64,000 bases of DNA from Peribacillus loiseleuriae (GTDB taxonomy: Bacteria; Bacillota; Bacilli; Bacillales; DSM-1321): positions 4,245,621 to 4,309,620 of the forward strand of contig NZ_LFZW01000001.1 of NCBI RefSeq assembly GCF_001183985.1. Direction: 5' to 3'. The notes under the pieces were generated by a model that did not search any database, had not been told where the DNA came from, and saw only the letters and a list, made by a program, of their open reading frames with translations. Of this stretch, positions 52,032-61,348 are shown in pieces. The translations under genes and the position numbers were made by a program. How positions within the stretch are numbered: position 1 is the first letter of the stretch; each line of letters opens with the position of its first letter.

Positions 52032-53081
52032 TTATTTAGACAATTCTCGAATTGGATTGAACCAGTCATCCTCAACTTGTATTAAACCTTCATCCCCGCT
52101 TTTCTTTTTGAATAAACCTGAAAACTCTGAGTCCTCTGGTACAAATATCTTTTCATTATTTGCGACTTCATCAGAAGTTAACGTTTCAAGAATTTTTTCA
52201 CGCGTTTCATCATTAACTAATTCCGTATTCACAACGAAAGGTGAATTCAACACTGGAGTTACCGAAATGAGAGAAAACTCTTTATCTACAACTGTATTAA
52301 ATGGTTCTGCTGCATCCTTCTTTACCTTGTATACAGCACCTGCTTTATTCTCTTCCCCCTCAGCAAGTTCCACATAATTATTCACACAAGTGTCACAAAA
52401 TGCTGCCACGTCTGCTTTTCCAGTCAAAAGATTTACAGCAGAACCTTGGTGTGAACCACCATATAATACTTCACTGAAGAATTTGCCTTTACCGCCTTCT
52501 AATAAATCTTCAGCCGTTAAGTCTTTATATTTATCTTGTTGAGAGAAATAATCAACGATTCCGGTGGAAGGTACTTTAAAACCAGAAGTAGAGCTATTTG
52601 ATACGAATGAGAATTTTTTTCCTTGGATATTATCTATGACATATTCTTTATTATTTTTATATGTATCTCCATTTTCTTTTTGAACAGCTAACCAACTATA
52701 ATAAACCGCATCATCCAATGTACCTGATTCACCACTTGGAACTACTAAAGCTTGAACTTTATCATTTTTGTTGTTTGCTTCAATATATCCTTGTGCTCCT
52801 AGGAAAGCTAAGTCTGCATTTCCATTCGCAATTGCCTCGATGGCAATGATATAATCTGTTGTGGTTTTATGTACAACTTTCTTTCCTGTGCTTTCTTCCA
52901 AAATCCGCCCGATTTCATCGCGGGTTTCCCCTAAGTCTTCCCCGGATTCATTTGGCAACCACGCAATCGTTAGTGTATCCCCTTCTTGCGCTTTCGTACC
53001 TCCTGATGTACTACTAGAAGAACATCCTGTAAAAATGACCAAAATTACTAACATCAAAATAGAAATAATCGATTTCTTCAC
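52032..53081 (-). CDS. phnD: Phosphonate-binding lipoprotein PhnD
   Basis: 349 residues, lipobox IFTGC with Cys20. Family signatures TIAWLPNESGEDLGETRDEI, NGNADLAFLGAQGYI, FSFVSNSSTSGFKVPS (phosphonate-anchoring SxSTSG) and VLYGGSHQGSAVNLLTGKAD. Captures phosphonates outside the membrane. Begins the transport segment, 115 bases after phnL; an inverted repeat CACAATA...TATTGTG (53139-53168) lies in that gap. Confidence 0.94.
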   Translation of the reverse strand: MKKSIISILMLVILVIFTGCSSSSTSGGTKAQEGDTLTIAWLPNESGEDLGETRDEIGRILEESTGKKVVHKTTTDYIIAIEAIANGNADLAFLGAQGYIEANNKNDKVQALVVPSGESGTLDDAVYYSWLAVQKENGDTYKNNKEYVIDNIQGKKFSFVSNSSTSGFKVPSTGIVDYFSQQDKYKDLTAEDLLEGGKGKFFSEVLYGGSHQGSAVNLLTGKADVAAFCDTCVNNYVELAEGEENKAGAVYKVKKDAAEPFNTVVDKEFSLISVTPVLNSPFVVNTELVNDETREKILETLTSDEVANNEKIFVPEDSEFSGLFKKKSGDEGLIQVEDDWFNPIRELSK

Positions 53082-53196
53082 GATAAATCTCCTCTCTTTT
53101 TTGAAAGTTCATTTTTTTATTCCAGGCACTACCTTGTTCACAATACATGGACAATATCAATCTATTGTGAATTTTTCTGGATTTTAGGTTAAGAAT

Positions 53197-53925
53197 TCAT
53201 GAAGAAATTGTTATATCCTTTTGAATAGTGCAACTAAACTGTCCATTCTTCATGCTATATTCTTTATTTACTAGCCCATTCATGAACTCTAAGTCATGAA
53301 AAATACCGAGCATAGTCGTTCCTTCTTTCATTAGCTGTTCAAGCAAAATCTTAACCTTCCATTTTGAATCGTGATCTAAGCTTGCTGTTGGTTCATCTAA
53401 TAAGAGGAGCCGTGGTTTTTTCACCATTGCTCTTGCAATATTTAACCTAAGCTTCTCTCCACCTGAAAAAGTTGCAGGATAGCTGTCCCATAACTCTCTT
53501 CCTAATTCAAAATGGTCAAGGATTTTCTCTGTTTCCATATGAGCAATTTCTCTTGTTTGTCCCATTTCAAGGATTGCCTCTGTTACGAGCTGCCTTGCTG
53601 TCGTTCTTGGCATCACATTTAAAAATTGAGAAACATAGCCAATCTCATGCTTACGCAGAGAAATCATTTCTCTTTCTGTCGCTTTTGCTAGATTAATAGG
53701 ACCATAGTGGGCAGAGTCATACCAAATACTACCTTCTTGAATCCGATAGGTACCATAAATCGATTTTAAAATTGTCGATTTTCCGCTGCCACTCTTGCCT
53801 GTAATGCCAATAAATTCACCTTTTTTGATTTGGATCGTAATATCTTTGACCGCTTGAATATTCTTGTCGATATTATGTAAAATAAAGAATTTTGATAAAT
53901 CTTTAATCTCTAATAGATTGTCCAT
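53197..53925 (-). CDS. phnL: C-P lyase complex ABC protein PhnL
   Basis: 242 residues. ABC ATPase with Walker A GKSGSGKST, SIYGTYRIQEGSIWYD, signature FSGGEKLRLNIARAM and LLLLDEPTASLDHDS. PhnL joins PhnK on the C-P lyase core in E. coli. Gene order here is phnK-phnM-phnL, with phnM between the two ATPase genes. Confidence 0.92.
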   Translation of the reverse strand: MDNLLEIKDLSKFFILHNIDKNIQAVKDITIQIKKGEFIGITGKSGSGKSTILKSIYGTYRIQEGSIWYDSAHYGPINLAKATEREMISLRKHEIGYVSQFLNVMPRTTARQLVTEAILEMGQTREIAHMETEKILDHFELGRELWDSYPATFSGGEKLRLNIARAMVKKPRLLLLDEPTASLDHDSKWKVKILLEQLMKEGTTMLGIFHDLEFMNGLVNKEYSMKNGQFSCTIQKDITISS

Positions 53926-54038
53926 TTTGCCACCTGCTTTCTAATATCATGATTTATCCCGGACTAACAGTGCATTACCTCCACATACCAATTATTGTGA
54001 GAGGTTGAGGATGATGCCCCCGAGTGATGGAATTCACT

Positions 54039-55232
54039 TTAGAGCCGATAATTCGTCCTTTGAATCAACTTCCCATCTACGATAACACTTGTTATCACAG
54101 GGAAATCATCAGATATTTTTTCAATAATGAGTAAATCTGCTTTTTTTCCTTCACAAATGGATCCTAATTCATGATCCAGTTTGACTGCCTTGGCAGGATT
54201 AATGGTGACCAGCTTAAACATATCAACAAGGTCCATTCCATAGTTATTCACTAATTCAAACACTGCATGGAGAAGAGCGGCTGGGTAATAATCACTACAT
54301 AATATGTCAATGCTGCCATCTTGAATCGCTTCAGAAGCACTTAAGTTACCGCTGTGAGAACCTCCCAAAAGTACATTTGGTGCACCTGCTATTGTGTGCA
54401 TTCCTGATTCATGTGCTTTACGGGCAATTTCAAGCGTAATGGGAAACTCACTAATATTCGTTCCAAAGCTTTGAACTAGTTCAAGCTTTTCAATCGAATC
54501 ATCATCATGCGAAGCAACAGCGATATTATTTTCTCTCGCTAATAGGGCAATTTCTTTCATTCTGTCTATCGTCAACTTCTCTTTCCTTTGATGAGTTAAA
54601 ATCATCCCATCAATGGCTTCATCACTGTAGTCTTTATAGCCTCTTAACGTGTTTCGATAAATCTCTAAATGTCTGTACTGTCCTTGTCCTGGTGTATGGT
54701 CCATGAATGAGACTAAATGTACTTTCTTTTCCGACACATATTCTTTTAAACAATCAATATCATCGAGATTATCAATTTCATATCGGGCATGAAACCGATG
54801 TCGGACTAAGTGTTTCATCGTATGTGTTTGATCGATTAAGTCAATAAGTTTTCTAACATTCTCAGGCTCCCGAATTGGCTTATACGAGTATTCCGTTGAT
54901 TTATAAAGAGATAGGGAATGAAACATGGTCGTAATGCCATGAGTGACCAGTTCCTTTTCTGTTTCTCTTAAGCTCATTGGAAAATTCATTAAAGAAGTAG
55001 GGCGCGGTGCAGTCATATGTTCAATATAGTCTGAGTGGAGATCAATAAAACCTGGTGATACATAGCCCCCCGATGCGTCCAACACTTCCATTTCAGCACT
55101 CATTTCTATCTCTCCGGCAGGGGCAATTCTATAAATTTCATCATCCTTAATTAAGAGATCATGGTCTACTAGCATCAAATCTTCTGTTATAATTTTTCCA
55201 TTTTTAATCAGCAACAATATTTCTTCCCCCAT
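54039..55232 (-). CDS. phnM: RPnTP hydrolase PhnM (amidohydrolase family)
   Basis: 397 residues. Metal-site pattern GFIDLHSDYIE, SFMDHTPGQGQY, ASHDDDSIEK, FPITLEIARKAHESGM and SDYYPAAL. PhnM removes pyrophosphate from alpha-D-ribose-1-phosphonate-5-triphosphate. C-terminal GSICEGKKADLLIIEK is the amidohydrolase closing strand. Cytoplasmic. Confidence 0.95.
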   Translation of the reverse strand: MGEEILLLIKNGKIITEDLMLVDHDLLIKDDEIYRIAPAGEIEMSAEMEVLDASGGYVSPGFIDLHSDYIEHMTAPRPTSLMNFPMSLRETEKELVTHGITTMFHSLSLYKSTEYSYKPIREPENVRKLIDLIDQTHTMKHLVRHRFHARYEIDNLDDIDCLKEYVSEKKVHLVSFMDHTPGQGQYRHLEIYRNTLRGYKDYSDEAIDGMILTHQRKEKLTIDRMKEIALLARENNIAVASHDDDSIEKLELVQSFGTNISEFPITLEIARKAHESGMHTIAGAPNVLLGGSHSGNLSASEAIQDGSIDILCSDYYPAALLHAVFELVNNYGMDLVDMFKLVTINPAKAVKLDHELGSICEGKKADLLIIEKISDDFPVITSVIVDGKLIQRTNYRL

Positions 55233-55251
55233 TTTTCTAAGACATTTACTT

Positions 55252-56097
55252 TTACAACAGTGAATGGACTAATTGTTGTGTGTAAGGATGCTGCGGATCT
55301 TCAAGTATTTGATCAGTTAAACCTTGCTCGACGACTTTTCCTTCCAACATGACGAGCGTACGGTCTGCAAGCATTCGGATTACACCCAAATCATGCGAAA
55401 CTAGTACAATGCTAATATTCAATTCTCTTTGCAGGCCTTTAATTAAATCCAGCACACTTGCTTGAACCGATAAATCTAAACCAGTAGTGACCTCATCTAA
55501 AAGCAGTATCGGTGGATTGTTCGACAATGCTTTAGCTATTTGAACCCGTTGCTGCATCCCACCGGAAAAGTTCCTTGGCTCCTCTTTCATCCGGTGAATC
55601 GGAATATTTACTTCTTCGAGAAGACTGGCACCCCTTGTTTCCATGCTGCCAACATGTCTGTTTCCAGCTGAAATTAACTTCTCAGCAATATTACCTATTG
55701 AGGAGAAATTCATTTTCAAGCCTAGTATCGGATTTTGATAAACTTTGCCCATTAGGTGATTTCGAATATATCTTTTTTTCTGTGCCGACTCATTCAATAC
55801 ATTCTTTTTTCCATTCTCAAAGCCTGCCACATACATTTCACCATTCGTCACTTCCTGATCAAAATACAGACTTTTCATTAAGGTAGATTTTCCACTGCCA
55901 CTCTCTCCTACAATTCCAAGAACTTCACCTTGATACACATCAAACGTCACATCACGACATGCATAAACCGTTCCACATTCGCGACAATAGTTTTTAATCA
56001 TATCGCCTGATTCTTTGTCTTTGCAAGATGGACAGCCGTTTCCAAATTGTTTGTTCAATTGTTTAACGGATAACACCGGTACTTCAAGTTCAGCCAT
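55252..56097 (-). CDS. phnK: C-P lyase complex ABC protein PhnK with zinc-ribbon-like insert
   Basis: 281 residues. Walker A GESGSGKST, MGKVYQNPILGLKMNFSSIG, signature FSGGMQQRVQIAKAL, Walker B ILLLDEVTTGLDLSVQ. Near residue 20 an insertion carries two cysteine pairs, CPSC and CREC (plus a further Cys), that E. coli PhnK lacks as far as I recall; it looks like a zinc ribbon. PhnK docks on PhnJ in the core complex and its ATPase activity is needed for turnover. Confidence 0.93.
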   Translation of the reverse strand: MAELEVPVLSVKQLNKQFGNGCPSCKDKESGDMIKNYCRECGTVYACRDVTFDVYQGEVLGIVGESGSGKSTLMKSLYFDQEVTNGEMYVAGFENGKKNVLNESAQKKRYIRNHLMGKVYQNPILGLKMNFSSIGNIAEKLISAGNRHVGSMETRGASLLEEVNIPIHRMKEEPRNFSGGMQQRVQIAKALSNNPPILLLDEVTTGLDLSVQASVLDLIKGLQRELNISIVLVSHDLGVIRMLADRTLVMLEGKVVEQGLTDQILEDPQHPYTQQLVHSLL

Positions 56098-56952
56098 TTA
56101 TTTCACCCCCAATGATTGTTTTTGATTGACTATATCAAGACAATTACTTGTATCATTGCATTGGAAATACGTTGCTCCCGTATCTTGATCAACGAGTTCA
56201 TCCAAAAATACGTCTTTGGAAGTACAGAGAATACACTCACGATTCGCAAAGGACTCTTTCTCAAATTCATAATCATCGAACGCTAAAGATGTTACCTTTG
56301 TAAAGGGAGGTACTGCATATACTTTCTTCTCCCTGCCAGCCCCTAACAAAATGAGCGCTTCACTATAGTCAAGCTTTGGATTATCAAATCTTGGTATCGG
56401 ACTTGGTGCCGAGACATACCTATCGTGAACCATAACTGGATGATCTGCATCTGTCGCCATCGTTCCATATTTCATAATTTGTTCAAATAACATCAGCCAT
56501 GCTCCACTATACTCTCTCTCAGCATGAAGCTTTTTCGTTTCATATTCGCTCGGTTCAAAACTTCTTAAAGGTTCAGGTAACGGAACTTGAAGTATTAAAA
56601 TCTGGTCTTGTTGCAACGACACTTCAGGCACCCGATGTCTAGACTGGATTAACGTTGCCTCTCTTGTACTGTCCGTCGTCCTTATCCCAGTCGTGTCTGA
56701 CACAAGCTTTTTAATATTAACGGCATTAACGGATTCATCGGAGCCTTGATCAATCACTTTAAGAACATCTTCTTTTCCAATTAATGATAAGGTAAGCTGT
56801 AAGCCACCTGTTCCCCACCCACGACCAATCGGCATTTCCCTAGAAGCAAAGGGCACTTGGTAACCCGGTATCGCAATCGCTTTTAAGGTTGCCCTTCTAA
56901 TTTCCCGTTTCGATCCTTCATCAAAGAATGCAAAATTATAAGATTTATTCAT
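56098..56952 (-). CDS. phnJ: C-P lyase PhnJ (radical SAM)
   Basis: 284 residues. The C-terminal cysteine set is C-x2-C-x21-C-x5-C (CILC ... YFQCNDTSNC), matching Cys241/244/266 cluster ligands and catalytic Cys272 of E. coli PhnJ. N-terminal NFAFFDEGSKREIRRATLKA and GRGWGTGGLQLTLSLIG are family-typical. Splits the C-P bond of ribosyl phosphonate to alkane and 5-phosphoribosyl-1,2-cyclic phosphate. Overlaps phnI by 4 bases (ATGA). Confidence 0.97.
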   Translation of the reverse strand: MNKSYNFAFFDEGSKREIRRATLKAIAIPGYQVPFASREMPIGRGWGTGGLQLTLSLIGKEDVLKVIDQGSDESVNAVNIKKLVSDTTGIRTTDSTREATLIQSRHRVPEVSLQQDQILILQVPLPEPLRSFEPSEYETKKLHAEREYSGAWLMLFEQIMKYGTMATDADHPVMVHDRYVSAPSPIPRFDNPKLDYSEALILLGAGREKKVYAVPPFTKVTSLAFDDYEFEKESFANRECILCTSKDVFLDELVDQDTGATYFQCNDTSNCLDIVNQKQSLGVK

Positions 56953-58088
56953 TCATTGCCACTTCCTGTCTCTCCAGTACTTGCCTTCTCTTTCGTCTTC
57001 CGTATGCTATCAAGCTTGGATTGAAATGTAACATAATGAGGCATCTTCAAATGGGAAATGAAACCCGTCGATTCAACTGAATCGATATGATAAAGAACAA
57101 ATTCTTCATTTTGACTTGGAAAATCAGCATTGGGATTCTCCAAGCAATTATCTAAAATACCCATTGCAATTGCCTTTGTTTCATTTTGTCCAAAACAGAG
57201 GCCATAGCCAATTTCAAACTCCATTTCTTTCTTTCCTCGTTCTTTCTCGACTGTTACCGGAACGAGCATTTCCACTTCTGTCGCTTGGAAATCTCCGATA
57301 TAATAGCTATCTTCCTCTTGACCTTCGTCAAGTGGGTGATCGAGATAGACTGGAAGTTGACCTACCCGCAACTCTCCTACTGTTGGATGCAGCGCACCAT
57401 ATCCACGTATGACTGCATAGGCCAGTGACGTGACGGCACCTGTCTGACCTCTTGTTAGAACTTGCAGGCGTTCACTTCGTTTCGAAGGAAACTCTAGACT
57501 TTTCCTTGTTACATCTTCAGGCTGCAAGTCATTGTTTTCACAGCTTGCTAATAAGCCTTCACTTCTTAAATAGTCCAAAACTTTTGGTAAATTGGTTATA
57601 TCACTCATATGCCTTTGATCATATTCAGTTAATCGATTTTCGGCATGATAGGCATATAACCAATCCTGAATGCTTTCTTCCGTTTCCTTCTCTAATTCCC
57701 AATCTAATAACCTGTGGGTGTAATCGGTCGTAGCACCTAAAATCTGTCCACCAGGTATATCTTTAAAGCTAGCAGAAACCCTCCGCTCGACTTGCATATC
57801 TTCGGAACTCATCATTCGTGAAACATGTTTTCTTGGTAAAGTGGATCGATAAGCTCGTAAGAGAAATACCGCCTCTTCTGGATTTCCCTCCGCTTGTTTA
57901 ATGGCTATTGCAGCCAAAGATTGATCATATAAACTGCTTTCTGACATGACCTGATCTATTAACCCTCTCATACCATCTTCAATCTTATGTACATCTAAAA
58001 CTGTCCCTTTTTTCAATCTCTCATACTTTAAGCGTTTGATGGATTCTTCAATGGCCTGTGTTCCGCCCCTTACTGCTACATATCCCAT
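56949..58088 (-). CDS. phnI: C-P lyase subunit PhnI
   Basis: 379 residues. MGYVAVRGGTQAIEESIKRL opening; EEAVFLLRAYRSTLPRKH, QILGATTDYTHRLLDWELE, RGQTGAVTSLAYAVIRGYG and HYVTFQSKLDSIRK are PhnI signatures. With PhnG/H/L it exchanges the base of ATP for phosphonate; alone PhnI is a nucleosidase. Overlaps phnH by 13 bases. Confidence 0.96.
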   Translation of the reverse strand: MGYVAVRGGTQAIEESIKRLKYERLKKGTVLDVHKIEDGMRGLIDQVMSESSLYDQSLAAIAIKQAEGNPEEAVFLLRAYRSTLPRKHVSRMMSSEDMQVERRVSASFKDIPGGQILGATTDYTHRLLDWELEKETEESIQDWLYAYHAENRLTEYDQRHMSDITNLPKVLDYLRSEGLLASCENNDLQPEDVTRKSLEFPSKRSERLQVLTRGQTGAVTSLAYAVIRGYGALHPTVGELRVGQLPVYLDHPLDEGQEEDSYYIGDFQATEVEMLVPVTVEKERGKKEMEFEIGYGLCFGQNETKAIAMGILDNCLENPNADFPSQNEEFVLYHIDSVESTGFISHLKMPHYVTFQSKLDSIRKTKEKASTGETGSGNE

Positions 58089-58690
58089 TTAATCTCCCAC
58101 CCATTTTCTTTAATTTGCGTCGTTCTCGGAATAGCTAGTAATTGATGCTGGTGATCCAAGAAATACATATCAATTCCCAAAGGAAACTCTACGTTTTTCT
58201 CATTTCTCATCGCCATCCAATTTGGAACATTTTGCATATTTAGAATAGTTTCTCCTTGTATCCCAGGTCCTGAAAGTTTCATAGACTTCCCTTTCGTTAC
58301 ATCTGAAACTTCTAAAATAATCATGGCTGATTCATGCGGATTTGATAAGTTTCCGACCTTTGCTTGATTCAATGCTTCTTCCATTTCCTCATGTAGCGCG
58401 TCCTCTAAAATAAAGATAAAGTCAGCGTCTGATACATCAACAGATTTTGAATAAGTAAGCTGATTAATCAATCTAGACACTGTCTCTTCCTGCTTAGTAA
58501 TGACTTTAAACGTGACTTCTGGATCAAGGACCGTAAGTGCAAATAGTATCGTTGCAGATAAACAGTTCGCTTGAACATCCAAAGCACGAACTTCTCTCTG
58601 CAAGTCCATGACGGTCCCAGGTCTTGAAGTCGCATCTACTAGTTTCCTATATACAGCCTGCAGATCATGAACTACATCTAATTTCATCAT
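58076..58690 (-). CDS. phnH: C-P lyase subunit PhnH
   Basis: 204 residues. VYRKLVDATSRPGTVMDLQR at the N-terminus is the PhnH signature (FRxLLdAmsrPG); ATILFALTVLDPEVTFKV and a C-terminal GIDMYFLDHQHQLLAIPRTT. Structural core subunit with PhnG, I, J. Two tandem ATGs behind a G-rich ribosome site. Confidence 0.95.
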   Translation of the reverse strand: MMKLDVVHDLQAVYRKLVDATSRPGTVMDLQREVRALDVQANCLSATILFALTVLDPEVTFKVITKQEETVSRLINQLTYSKSVDVSDADFIFILEDALHEEMEEALNQAKVGNLSNPHESAMIILEVSDVTKGKSMKLSGPGIQGETILNMQNVPNWMAMRNEKNVEFPLGIDMYFLDHQHQLLAIPRTTQIKENGWEIKWDM

Positions 58691-58699
58691 TATCCCCCC

Positions 58700-59125
58700 T
58701 TATTGAACGTCCATCGTTTCAAAACTTACTTTTGTTCTTAAGATCGATTGTTGTAACTCTTGACGATTTTTCTGTATATTCTCTTTCTCTTTTTCTAATA
58801 TATGTGACCACACTCTCGTTTCTAATAGATCCGCTTGATAAGCAGCATCAATGACAGCTAGCCAGTAAGCCAGCTCCTCCTGATGTCCCTTCACGATGCC
58901 GATTCCGATTGAATCGTGGATTTGAACTTTACATTCTGTCACTAATAATTCTCCAAGATAAAATAAGCTCTTCTTAGCCGTTTCTCTTGCCTTTAGTAAG
59001 ACAAGACCATTCTCAGGCTGTTGAATGACGGTTACTGTATATTTCATTTCTATTTCCTTGGCAAAATCTCTCGCAATGGCGTCAGAGCCTTGAATCAAAA
59101 TCTCTGTTCTTTCCTTTCTTTTCAT
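58700..59125 (-). CDS. phnG: C-P lyase subunit PhnG
   Basis: 141 residues. PENGLVLLKARETAKKSLFY (QxPxxGLVMvRaREta) and LGELLVTECKVQI are family signatures; the C-terminal helix LAYWLAVIDAAYQADLLETR is also typical. First gene of the catalytic segment; ATG at 59125 with GGAGG 8 bases upstream. The palindrome AACGTACGTT (59188-59197) lies about 65 bases upstream. Confidence 0.93.
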   Translation of the reverse strand: MKRKERTEILIQGSDAIARDFAKEIEMKYTVTVIQQPENGLVLLKARETAKKSLFYLGELLVTECKVQIHDSIGIGIVKGHQEELAYWLAVIDAAYQADLLETRVWSHILEKEKENIQKNRQELQQSILRTKVSFETMDVQ

Positions 59126-59257
59126 TCAACCGGCCTCCAAATGTTTTAGTTTCTTGCTACATCTCCAATGTATCTTGTTGCCAAGTGAACGTACGTTAAG
59201 AAAGAGTAAATCTATGTATAAAATTTGTAAAAGCCACTTAATAAAAGTGTCTACGCT

Positions 59258-59959
59258 TTAGATCACATAGGTAAAATAATCACTGCGATAAATAATGACC
59301 GTGTTTTCAAGAACTTGCCCGCTATTCTTATCCACACATTCTGACTCTACTTGCAAAAGTGGCACTAAGTTGGAACACTGTAAAATCTCTCTTTCAGTTG
59401 GCGTCGGGAAAATCACATTTAGTGTGCTGCTATTGGAGCCAAATTCTACAAAGCCACGCTGCTTATAATATAGAAACATAGAGGTAATACCCGGGCCATC
59501 CTTTTCAATCTCAGGAAAAATCGACTGTGCTACAAAAGAAGTATGAAGAGCAATAGGAAGTTCGTCGATTAGTCTCAACCTACCAATTTTAAATACCTTC
59601 TCATCACTTCCTACATTCAGGTTTTGAAAAATCTTCTTATCAAAAGGAATTTCCTCGCAAAAAATCGTAATCGTTTGAAAAGGAAAGTGTAATTCTTTCA
59701 TTTTCTCAGTAAAACTTACGTCTCCAGAAAGAATTAATGGAATTTGTTTCTTGCTATCTTGAACATAACTGCCCTTCCCTTGCCTTGAATAGATATAACC
59801 TAGATCTTGAAGCTGTTCGTATGCCTTTCTGACAACCATTCTTGGAACTTTAAATTGATCAGCTAATACATGCTCTGAAGGTAATTTTTTATTAGATTGA
59901 AACGTGCCTTTTTTAATTTCAGAAATTAAATGATCCACTAAAATGACTTTTTCTGTCAT
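59258..59959 (-). CDS. phnF: GntR-family regulator PhnF
   Basis: 233 residues. GntR winged helix (LPSEHVLADQFKVPRMVVRK then GYIYSRQGKGSYV) plus UTRA domain ending IIYRSDYFTYVI. PhnF proteins repress phn operons. It sits between phnG and the PHP phosphoesterase gene. Candidate operators are inverted TTACAC/GTGTAA arms (59980-60016) upstream of itself and palindromes upstream of phnG and the PHP gene. Confidence 0.87.
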   Translation of the reverse strand: MTEKVILVDHLISEIKKGTFQSNKKLPSEHVLADQFKVPRMVVRKAYEQLQDLGYIYSRQGKGSYVQDSKKQIPLILSGDVSFTEKMKELHFPFQTITIFCEEIPFDKKIFQNLNVGSDEKVFKIGRLRLIDELPIALHTSFVAQSIFPEIEKDGPGITSMFLYYKQRGFVEFGSNSSTLNVIFPTPTEREILQCSNLVPLLQVESECVDKNSGQVLENTVIIYRSDYFTYVI

Positions 59960-60074
59960 GAGACACTCCTCCTTTATTTACACCTATGACAGTTTTCTTA
60001 TTAGTGTTAGTGTAAGGAGAGATTATGAAGCTACCATTACATTCTTGTAAAGAAAATAGAAAATTCCAAAAAAA

Positions 60075-60130
60075 GTCAGATTCCACACTATATATATCGA
60101 TTAAACGATATATATAGTGTGGAATCTGAC
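60075..60130. repeat. Perfect 25-bp inverted repeat hairpin
   Basis: Arms 60075-60099 and 60106-60130 are exactly complementary over 25 bp, loop ATTAAA. The tip of each arm contains TATATAT and the base GTCAGA/TCTGAC. Lies between phnF and the PHP gene. The outer GTCAGA and TTTCGTT resemble the ends of repeat R2, so it may be a relative. Confidence 0.85.
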
Positions 60131-60206
60131 CTTTTCGTTTTAAGATTAATGAATAAATAGTGGTTTAGAGTACGTTATTTTTCCATGAATGCTGCAATTC
60201 TTTTCA

Positions 60207-61064
60207 TTAGTAAATTGCCATGCTATGTTTCTTTGATTTCAGGGCATTCAAACATTCCACTCCAGGGCTTTTACTGCCGAGCTCTACAGGTTTATCGCCA
60301 TAGTCCCCATGAAAATCTGAACCGCCAGTCATAATAAGATTATATTTTTGGGCATATTGAATCGCCATTTCTTCTTCCGCACGACTATGATGTGGGTGAA
60401 GAACTTCAACTCCTTCAAGTCCAGCCGCTACAAGGTCTGGAATGATTTCAAAGCTAGCGTATTGTCCGGGATGAGCAAGGACTGGCACACCACCTGCCTC
60501 ACGTATCGCTTTCACAGCAAGACATGCATCCACATACTCCATGGGAATGAAAGCAATCCCTGGCTCTTCGCCATTTTGCCCGCGACTGAAAAGCCGCTTA
60601 TACAAATCACCAAAGATTGAATCCGTATAACCTGCTTCCATCAATGCTAGCATAATATGTTGTTTATAAACGCCGGTTCCTCCCTTATACTTACAAACCT
60701 GATTCCAAGTTATCTCATAACCAGCATGGATTAACCGCTTAACCATTTCTTCAGATGCTGCATGCCGCTTTTCGATCAATGGCTGGCAAAGCTCGAAAAG
60801 TGCCTTATGTCCATAGTCCATATAATAGCCTAATAGATGTACACGTCTACCTCTTGCAAAATCATAACCTGAGACTTCAATACCAGGGATAATTTCTATC
60901 CCTGTTTCTTTTCCCTTTTCCACCATCTCCTGCAAACCATACGTTGTATCATGATTCGTAATCGCTAAATGACTGATTCTTTCCTTTGCCGCAAGTTCCA
61001 ATACCTCTTCAAACGAACAAGACCCATCTGAAATATTCGTATGACAATGTAATTCAACCTTCAT
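60207..61064 (-). CDS. PHP-family phosphoesterase, probable cyclic phosphate dihydrolase of the C-P lyase pathway
   Basis: 285 residues from the ATG at 61064 (GAGAGGA 5 bases upstream). PHP metal-site motifs in order: HCHTNISDGS, ITNHDTTYG, IPGIEVSG, HLLGYYMD, PVLAHPGQYAS and GGSDFHGD. A PHP enzyme of this kind from phosphonate operons (Eggerthella lenta, Clostridioides difficile) hydrolyses 5-phosphoribosyl-1,2-cyclic phosphate to ribose-5-phosphate and phosphate, replacing PhnP and PhnN. The cluster has neither phnP nor phnN, so that function is the best inference. Preceded by the palindrome AACTTGGTACCAAGTT. Confidence 0.8.
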   Translation of the reverse strand: MKVELHCHTNISDGSCSFEEVLELAAKERISHLAITNHDTTYGLQEMVEKGKETGIEIIPGIEVSGYDFARGRRVHLLGYYMDYGHKALFELCQPLIEKRHAASEEMVKRLIHAGYEITWNQVCKYKGGTGVYKQHIMLALMEAGYTDSIFGDLYKRLFSRGQNGEEPGIAFIPMEYVDACLAVKAIREAGGVPVLAHPGQYASFEIIPDLVAAGLEGVEVLHPHHSRAEEEMAIQYAQKYNLIMTGGSDFHGDYGDKPVELGSKSPGVECLNALKSKKHSMAIY

Positions 61065-61106
61065 TCTAATCCTCTCCCATTCATTTTGATTGCCTAGTTT
61101 CACCCT

Positions 61107-61122
61107 AACTTGGTACCAAGTT
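61107..61122. promoter_or_regulatory. 16-bp perfect palindrome upstream of PHP gene, candidate operator
   Basis: AACTTGGTACCAAGTT, self-complementary over all 16 bases, 43-58 bases before the start. GntR-type spacing is plausible, so PhnF is the first candidate. Confidence 0.5.
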
Positions 61123-61348
61123 GGTAACATTAAAATGAGGTAAAATATGTGTAAAATTTTTCATTTCAGAGTAAGTTTTCTTTTTGGGAGATTAGTGGCA
61201 GTGTTGTAGGTTCTGATTGGCTAATTGGGGATTTTCTAAAGAAACATGTAAAAGCTACGCTAACATTCAAAGTGTTAGAACTCTGCAATATGTATATTGA
61301 AAACAAGGTCTATCCATTTCAGTATATCCAAATTAAATAAGCAAAGAA

